A stretch of DNA of 18,289 nt, taken from Planctomycetota bacterium (lineage in GTDB: Bacteria > Planctomycetota > MHYJ01 > JACQXL01 > JACQZI01). The DNA lies in NCBI GenBank assembly GCA_016207825.1, contig JACQZI010000016.1, positions 1-18,289 of the forward strand, read 5' to 3'. A model generated the notes under the pieces. It made no database searches and had not been told where the DNA came from. It saw only the letters and a list, made by a program, of their open reading frames with translations. The position numbers and the translations under genes are program-made. Below are positions 13,992 through 18,289 of this stretch, piece by piece (position 1 is the stretch's first letter; each line of letters opens with the position of its first letter).

Positions 13992-15341
13992 TTATTTGGG
14001 CAGCCTGTCGCGCAGTGTTTTCCTGTCAATACCGAGTATTTCAGCGGCTTTGGTTTTATTGCCTCCAACGCTTGACAGGACATTCTTGATGTATTCTGAT
14101 TCCATTTGGGACAATGTCTTGGTGGGCTTTGTTTTAACTGAATCAGAAACATTCAAGGCTGAAAACCTCATCAAGCTCGGCAGATCAGGAACGCCGATGG
14201 CATTACCGTCCGTCATGACCACCATTCTCTGGATTACATTTTCCAATTCCCGGACATTACCCGGCCAGTGATAGTTTTTAAGCACCTGTAAAGCCTCGTC
14301 GGAAAAAGTGGGGACTGTCTTGCCGCTTTCACGGGCGAACTTAGCGATAAAATGGTTTATCAAAAGCAAAATATCATCGTCCCGCTCCCTTAACGGAGGC
14401 AATTCAATCATGATGATATTCAGGCGGTAAAATAAATCCTCCCGGAAGATATTTTTCTTTACCAGCGCCTGCAAATCTTTATTGGTGGAAGAGATTATCC
14501 GGATGTTCACTTTCCTTGACTGGCTGGAGCCTATCATGCAGACTTCTTTTTCCTGAAGGACCCTCAAGAGCTTGACCTGCATGGCCGGGGTGGTCTCGCT
14601 TATTTCATCCAGAAAAATCGAGCCCCCGTCCGCGGTCTGGAAAAATCCGAGGCGCGATTCCGTGGCGCCGGTAAAAGCGCCCTTGACATAACCGAAAAGC
14701 TCGCTCTCCAACAGGGTTTCCGGTATCCCGCCGCAATTTACCGGGATAAACGGGGCTGAGGCTCGTGAACTGCTGTAATGAATCGCCCGGGCAACCAGCT
14801 CCTTGCCCGTCCCGCTTTCCCCGAAAATCAGGACCGTGGCGGTGGTAGACGCGGCCTTGCTGATGGCGCTAAATACTTTTTGCATCGCTTCGGATTCTCC
14901 GATAATACCCTGCGGGGTGCGCGGCGTGCAATGGCCCTGTCCCAGTGCGGTCTTTCTAATGCGCAATTTATCCAGGGTCCGGCGCACGGCCGATGATAAT
15001 TCATCATCCGTAAAAGGCTTGGAAAGGTATTCTTCGGCGCCGGTCTTCATCGCCTCGACCGCGCCGTTAATGGAAGCGTATCCGGTAATCATCATTACCT
15101 CGGTTTCGTGGGAATTTTCCCGGATATGTTTTATCAAATCAAGCCCGTTCGCGCCGGGCATTTTAAGGTCGGTAATCACCAAATCCAGCGGGTTATCTTC
15201 GAAAATGGTTATTGCCTCACGGACGTTCGGTGCGGTAAAAACCTGGTAGCCCTGGCTTGTCAAATTACGGCGCAATAACTCCAGGGTGTCCGGAGCATCA
15301 TCCACCACCAAAATACTTTCTTTTACGACTGCTGTTTCCAT
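13992..15341 (-). CDS. NtrC-family σ54-dependent response regulator
   Basis: This 449-aa protein (start METAVVKES at 15341) has three parts. A receiver domain (about 8-120) has the acidic pair in VVDDAPD, phosphoacceptor Asp58 in VITDLKMPG, Thr in MMITGYAS, and Lys108 in LSKPF. An AAA+ domain (about 145-375) has Walker A GESGTGKE (174-181), the σ54-contact loop GAFTGA (221-226), Walker B GGSIFLDE and WPGNVREL. A Fis-type HTH (about 412-449, GGNKTKAAEILGIDRKTLRDRL) completes it. The intact GAFTGA means it can remodel σ54-RNA polymerase. The ATG is 1 nt past the kinase stop, with gaaggag 12 nt upstream; a start at 15377 inside the kinase frame is less likely. It is encoded next to a consensus σ54 promoter, its probable target. 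Confidence 0.95.
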   Translation of the reverse strand: METAVVKESILVVDDAPDTLELLRRNLTSQGYQVFTAPNVREAITIFEDNPLDLVITDLKMPGANGLDLIKHIRENSHETEVMMITGYASINGAVEAMKTGAEEYLSKPFTDDELSSAVRRTLDKLRIRKTALGQGHCTPRTPQGIIGESEAMQKVFSAISKAASTTATVLIFGESGTGKELVARAIHYSSSRASAPFIPVNCGGIPETLLESELFGYVKGAFTGATESRLGFFQTADGGSIFLDEISETTPAMQVKLLRVLQEKEVCMIGSSQSRKVNIRIISSTNKDLQALVKKNIFREDLFYRLNIIMIELPPLRERDDDILLLINHFIAKFARESGKTVPTFSDEALQVLKNYHWPGNVRELENVIQRMVVMTDGNAIGVPDLPSLMRFSALNVSDSVKTKPTKTLSQMESEYIKNVLSSVGGNKTKAAEILGIDRKTLRDRLPK

Positions 15342-15342
15342 A

Positions 15343-17058
15343 CTACTCTTCGACTCCTTCGGTTGAGGTAAAATCATCTATGGGAAATCTCACTTCAAAG
15401 CAGGCTCCTTTGTCCGGCGCGCTTTTGACATTTATCGAGCCGCCGTGCGCGGCAACAATCCCGTGGACGACCGAAAGCCCCAAACCCGTTCCCTGCCCCA
15501 CTTCCTTAGTGGTAAAAAACGGAATAAAAACCTTTTTAATCGTATCGTCGCTCATACCGACACCGGTATCGGAAACGGTCAGGAGCACGTGCTTGTTGAC
15601 CGCCTCGGTCCGGACGGTCAAAGCGCCGCCTGAAGGCATCGCCTGGATGGCATTCACCACTAAATTGACCAGCACCTGGTGCAGTTGTGAATGGTCGGCG
15701 ACGATATCCGGTATTTCGCTGTCGAATTCGCGGATAAGCTTCACGCCTTCTTTCTGGCAGCGCGATTCCAGGAAATAAAGCCCTTCCTGGACGACCTGAT
15801 TAAGGTTAACACGCGATTTCCTTATCGGCATCTGCCGGGCAAAAAGCATAAGCTTCCTTATCACTTCCCTGGTATGCAAAGACGCCTTGATTATTTTTTC
15901 TATATCCTGCGCGGCCTGCGCGGGCAAGTCCGGACTTTTTGCGGCAAGTTGTGCAAAGCCGAGTATATCGCTCAAGGGCTCGTTTATTTCATGTGCCACA
16001 CCGGCGGAAAGCTGGCCGATGGTGGCTAACCTATCCGCATGGCGCAATTGTTCCTGGAGCCTTATCCGGTCATCTTCGGCATAACGGCGTTCTATCAAAA
16101 GGGCAATCTGGCGCGCAATAGTATCCAAAAGGCTCTGTTCCTCCCTAAGAAAAAGCACCCTTTCTGTTTCGCCCGCCATTTTAGTGTAAACGACTTCAAT
16201 CGTTCCCCGTTTTTCCCCGCGGACGAAAATAGCCGAATAAAGTTTCCGGTCAGTTTCCGCGAAATTCATGGTGGAATATGCCTTGCCGTCAAGCACAATC
16301 CTGCCTGAAGCGGTATCCGGGTATTGGAAGGCCGGCGGCAATAAATTCACGATTCCCTGAAGAATGCCGTCAAGCGAAAGATTAAGCTGGCTGACCAGCC
16401 CGGCAATTCCGTAAAGGCAGGTTAATTCCTTAACACGCTCCCTCAAGGCAGCCTGGGCACGCCGATTGGCGATGGAAACACCCAGTATCTGGCCCACCTG
16501 TTCATATAGTTCTATATCATGCGGCTTAATATGGTCAGAAGGCTTGCATTTTAACTGGAGTATGCCGCGGTTTTTCTCATCTATGATAAACGGAATCATT
16601 GCCATGGATTGGCAATTGTCTTCCAACGATTTTTTATTCTGTTCCCCGCAAACAACTGGCGTTTTCAAATCCTTCCCGGCGTTGCCTGTCCAGAAACTGC
16701 CGTGCTTGGTGAAAAAAGGCAGTGCCGGATTGAAATTACCGCTGAAGAGGTCGTTAAAGAGCTTGTCATCCACGGTGTTTTCCGGGGATTCGTAGACGAA
16801 CTCACCTTTTTTATCCTGGTGGACCGGGAAGGTTTCAAACTTAAAAGATTCTTCCGGATGAAACCGGGCGGCGAAGCGGTAATACATCGGGCCTTCTGTC
16901 ACGCGTAATTCGACCGTGTCGCACGCGGAAAAATTAAGGAGAATCCTGGCTATTCCCTTTAAGAATTCTATGCGTGGAACACCCCTCAAAGCATAGTCTA
17001 AAATCCTGCGTGATAAAGCCCAGAAATCACTAAATTGATGATTCTTGGATTCCTCCAT
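15343..17058 (-). CDS. cytoplasmic GAF-type sensor histidine kinase
   Basis: With the start at 17058 (MEESKNHQ, taagg upstream) this is a 571-aa soluble kinase without membrane segments. An N-terminal GAF-like sensory region (about 15-200, ILDYALRGVPRIEFLKGIAR) is followed by a second GAF-like region (about 205-325) opening with KELTCLYGIAGLV. The HisKA helix carries phospho-His356 (AGVAHEINEPL). The ATPase shows N box NLVVNAIQAM, G1 DTGVGM, and G2 GTGLGLS. It resembles NtrB-type kinases that feed NtrC-family regulators; the cognate regulator begins 1 nt downstream. The cytosolic GAF domains suggest an intracellular redox, metabolite or gas signal; which one is not visible. An in-frame start at 17166 would add a 36-aa stretch with no RBS. 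Confidence 0.93.
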   Translation of the reverse strand: MEESKNHQFSDFWALSRRILDYALRGVPRIEFLKGIARILLNFSACDTVELRVTEGPMYYRFAARFHPEESFKFETFPVHQDKKGEFVYESPENTVDDKLFNDLFSGNFNPALPFFTKHGSFWTGNAGKDLKTPVVCGEQNKKSLEDNCQSMAMIPFIIDEKNRGILQLKCKPSDHIKPHDIELYEQVGQILGVSIANRRAQAALRERVKELTCLYGIAGLVSQLNLSLDGILQGIVNLLPPAFQYPDTASGRIVLDGKAYSTMNFAETDRKLYSAIFVRGEKRGTIEVVYTKMAGETERVLFLREEQSLLDTIARQIALLIERRYAEDDRIRLQEQLRHADRLATIGQLSAGVAHEINEPLSDILGFAQLAAKSPDLPAQAAQDIEKIIKASLHTREVIRKLMLFARQMPIRKSRVNLNQVVQEGLYFLESRCQKEGVKLIREFDSEIPDIVADHSQLHQVLVNLVVNAIQAMPSGGALTVRTEAVNKHVLLTVSDTGVGMSDDTIKKVFIPFFTTKEVGQGTGLGLSVVHGIVAAHGGSINVKSAPDKGACFEVRFPIDDFTSTEGVEE

Positions 17059-17068
17059 AACCAGCCTT

Positions 17069-17110
17069 ATTGTAACAATAATCGGCAATATGTCAACAAC
17101 AATATGCCGA
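17069..17110 (-). promoter_or_regulatory. possible σ70 promoter and operator before the kinase
   Basis: The minus strand has TTGACA (17096-17091), 16-nt spacer, TACAAT (17074-17069). An inverted repeat tcggca (17082-17087) / tgccga (17105-17110) straddles the -35 box and could be an operator. The predicted start lies only a few bases before the ATG at 17058, so the mRNA would be nearly leaderless or the boxes are fortuitous. Confidence 0.35.
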
Positions 17111-17597
17111 CACGTTTTTGGATAAGCTAACTGATTTGATTGGTTAAAATGAAAGAGAGCAACCAAAAGACCGCCCCATCCTCACTACTCACTACCCACC
17201 TCAAACGTTAGCATCATTCAGGCATCCCACATCTGCAATAAAAACATAATCATGCGTCCCCCGACGGATGTCGGGGGTCCGCGGTAGTGTCGGGATATGC
17301 ATTTACCCCTAACTGACTTTTACCTCAAGGAACAACCGCGGAACGTCCTTGTAAAAGGGCCCGTTCTCCTTGCGTAGTAGAACGGAGTCCCGATTCTCGG
17401 GGACGAAATCCACGTAACTCGCTCCGCCCGAAGTAAAGCGATTTAGCTTTATATCCTCGTTTATTAATTACAAGCAGGCTAATTATCAGAAGTATTTACT
17501 GCGGAAAGAATCATATCAATCTGAATCCTATAAACTTTGGAACGGCTAAAGATTTCGCACCCTACCGGATAAGTAATCTACCCCCTCCCTACCCGTA

Positions 17598-17763
17598 TAC
17601 CCTATACCCCCTGCCATACCCCTATCCGGAGTATCCCGAACCCGGAAAGGGAGTATATGGATTTTCTATCCGGAGGGAATAAAATAGCCTGAACCACCCG
17701 GAGCCGGTATCACCACCCCCTATACCCACCTACCCTATACCCCCCTCCTAACCCCTATCCGGA
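17598..17763. repeat. 33-bp C-rich direct repeat
   Basis: Positions 17598-17630 and 17731-17763 match at 29 of 33 bases, 133 bp apart. Both begin taccctatacccc and end acccctatccgga. An inverted partial copy (atagggggtg, 17782-17791) pairs with caccccctat (17714-17723). The strand asymmetry is strong: C-rich on the plus strand. Confidence 0.75.
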
Positions 17764-17921
17764 CCGGTCAAAGCACTTGGAATAGGGGGTGCGACGGGAA
17801 ATCAAATTAAACTAAGTGAGAACAGAGAAAATTGGAAAAGTGCGCCGTACAACATAAGAAAATCAAGGGTTACAAGCAGTGGGAAGCGTCCCTCGCATAC
17901 CTGATAGCGTATTCGCCACAG

Positions 17922-18068
17922 GTTATGGCATTGAAGCCCCGAGTTATGGCATTAAAGCCCCGAGTTGTGGCATTACTGCCAAAGGTTGTGGTCTTAAGGT
18001 TACGAGTTATAACCTTGAGGATATGAGTTATATTCAGTTGAATATAGCTTATATTCCGGTGATTATAA
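17922..18068. repeat. degenerate 21-bp tandem repeat, about seven units
   Basis: Seven consecutive 21-bp units start at 17922, 17943, 17964, 17985, 18006, 18027 and 18048. The first two differ by one base (gttatggcattgaagccccga), and the units decay progressively rightwards while keeping the g/cTTAT or GTTGT start. Because the unit is 7 codons long, all frames show heptad patterns, for example YGIKAPS on plus and GFNAITR on minus. No frame has a good start, so coding is not supported. Confidence 0.8.
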
Positions 18069-18101
18069 CTAGAAGCGGTTTCATAAGTTCTTTCAGGAGT
18101 T

Positions 18102-18148
18102 AAATCCCCCTTAATTCCGCTTTGACAAAGGGGGAAATAGGGGGATTT
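18102..18148. repeat. long 'aaatccccc' palindrome
   Basis: aaatccccc (18102-18110) pairs with gggggattt (18140-18148). The inner arms aattccgcttt and aaagggggaaat also pair with few mismatches, leaving a 3-nt loop. A T-run follows on the plus strand, so it could terminate transcription. Palindromes of this composition are commonly dispersed, and it is likely a small repeat element. Confidence 0.6.
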
Positions 18149-18201
18149 TTGCTTTGTTGAATAATTATTTTGAGGAGTGATATAAAAGTTAAAGTAAAAC
18201 A

Positions 18202-18264
18202 GGGTCATAGACGAAAATACTTGTAGAGAACAGTATTTTTATAAGGAGAACCCGTCTATGACCC
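18202..18264 (+). promoter_or_regulatory. hairpin burying a start codon
   Basis: gggtcatagacg (18202-18213) pairs perfectly over 12 bp with cgtctatgaccc (18253-18264), which contains the ATG at 18258. Inside it a second 8-bp stem, aaaatact (18214-18221) / agtatttt (18232-18239), stacks directly. The RBS aaggag (18243-18248) lies in the one-sided bulge. The fold would restrict translation of transcripts that read in from upstream. Confidence 0.55.
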
Positions 18265-18289
18265 CTGATTTATTATGTGAATCGGCAAA
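18258..18289 (+). CDS. start of a gene cut by the window end
   Basis: An ATG follows aaggag at a spacing of 9 nt and opens a frame reading MTPDLLCESA before the window ends. Only ten codons are visible, so no family can be assigned. The start codon lies in a strong hairpin. Such an arrangement is known for some transposase genes, so a mobile-element gene is one possibility. Confidence 0.4.
   Translation, partial: MTPDLLCESA

Larger units (their letters stand above)
17167..18257. other. gene-free region of about 1.1 kb with repeats and hairpins
   Basis: No reading frame here has a ribosome binding site together with protein-like composition. Hairpins include cccccgac-ggat-gtcggggg (17258-17277, perfect 8 bp), cttttac...gtaaaag with aagga/tccttg inside (about 17317-17357), and ccgttct...agaacgg (about 17361-17385). 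The 33-bp direct repeat, 21-bp tandem array and palindromes in this region are given as separate entries. Composition swings from C-rich (17580-17765) to AT-rich (18150-18245). Confidence 0.5.

Noticed and set aside
15342-15377. Earlier start for the response regulator
   Set aside because: It lies inside the kinase coding end; the METAVV start sits 1 nt past the kinase stop with gaaggag upstream.
17059-17166. Earlier start for the histidine kinase
   Set aside because: The 36 extra residues have no RBS and overlap promoter-like boxes.
17922-18068. CRISPR array
   Set aside because: The 21-bp units are contiguous with no spacers, and no cas gene is present.
17832-18103. Plus-strand heptad-repeat reading frames over the tandem array
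   Set aside because: Their starts are TTG or GTG without RBS, and the repeats are a by-product of the 21-bp unit.
17870-18208. Minus-strand 112-aa frame
   Set aside because: It runs across a palindrome and the tandem array, has no RBS, and its composition is not protein-like.

Overview
The window reads as a chromosomal stretch of an anaerobic-looking bacterium of moderate GC. A planctomycete or a similarly σ54-rich lineage is my best guess. The hints are a lipoprotein with '[13 protein letters not shown]'-type HEAT repeats, an NtrC-type two-component system, and a NuoEF/GltBD-like redox operon. There is no rRNA or marker gene, so the lineage is inference only.

Left part (1-7310). After about 400 bases of gene-free sequence with short GATACC-type repeats comes a small three-helix membrane protein (+). 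A minus-strand pair follows: a membrane-anchored FKBP prolyl isomerase and, 1 nt downstream, a GatD-like Glu-tRNA(Gln) amidotransferase/asparaginase. GatD is split by a +1 frameshift between its N-terminal domain and its catalytic domain. A divergent plus-strand run then carries ribF (FAD synthesis), a HEAT-repeat lipoprotein bracketed by inverted copies of a 'cacaaag' intergenic repeat, and uvrB. Two strong hairpins at 7231-7308 separate uvrB from the convergent operon.

Centre (7315-13824), the most interesting region. A minus-strand operon is preceded by a full-consensus σ54 promoter (TGGCACG-N4-TTGCT, 13824-13809) and a structured leader of about 200 nt. It encodes a 91-aa Cys-rich protein with a duplicated motif, a NuoE/HydC-like [2Fe-2S] protein, a 1059-aa fusion of a HydB/HndC-type NuoF to a complete GltD-type flavoprotein, a HoxU/NuoG-N-like Fe-S protein with an extra Cys-rich tail, and an FMN 'glutamate synthase' domain protein. 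The last has no glutaminase domain and lacks the usual 3Fe-4S cysteines. Together they look like one soluble multi-flavin NAD(P)H-linked complex. Its reaction cannot be read from sequence; glutamate synthesis from free ammonia and flavin-based electron bifurcation are both candidates.

Right-centre (13992-17058). A cytoplasmic GAF-type sensor histidine kinase and an NtrC-family σ54 activator with an intact GAFTGA motif are encoded head-to-tail, 1 nt apart. They sit directly upstream of the σ54-dependent operon and are its likely regulators.

Right end (17059-18289). About 1.2 kb shows no convincing gene until the last 32 bases. It holds several hairpins, a 33-bp C-rich direct repeat, a degenerate 21-bp tandem array, a 'aaatccccc' palindrome, and finally a hairpin that buries the start codon of a gene running off the window.
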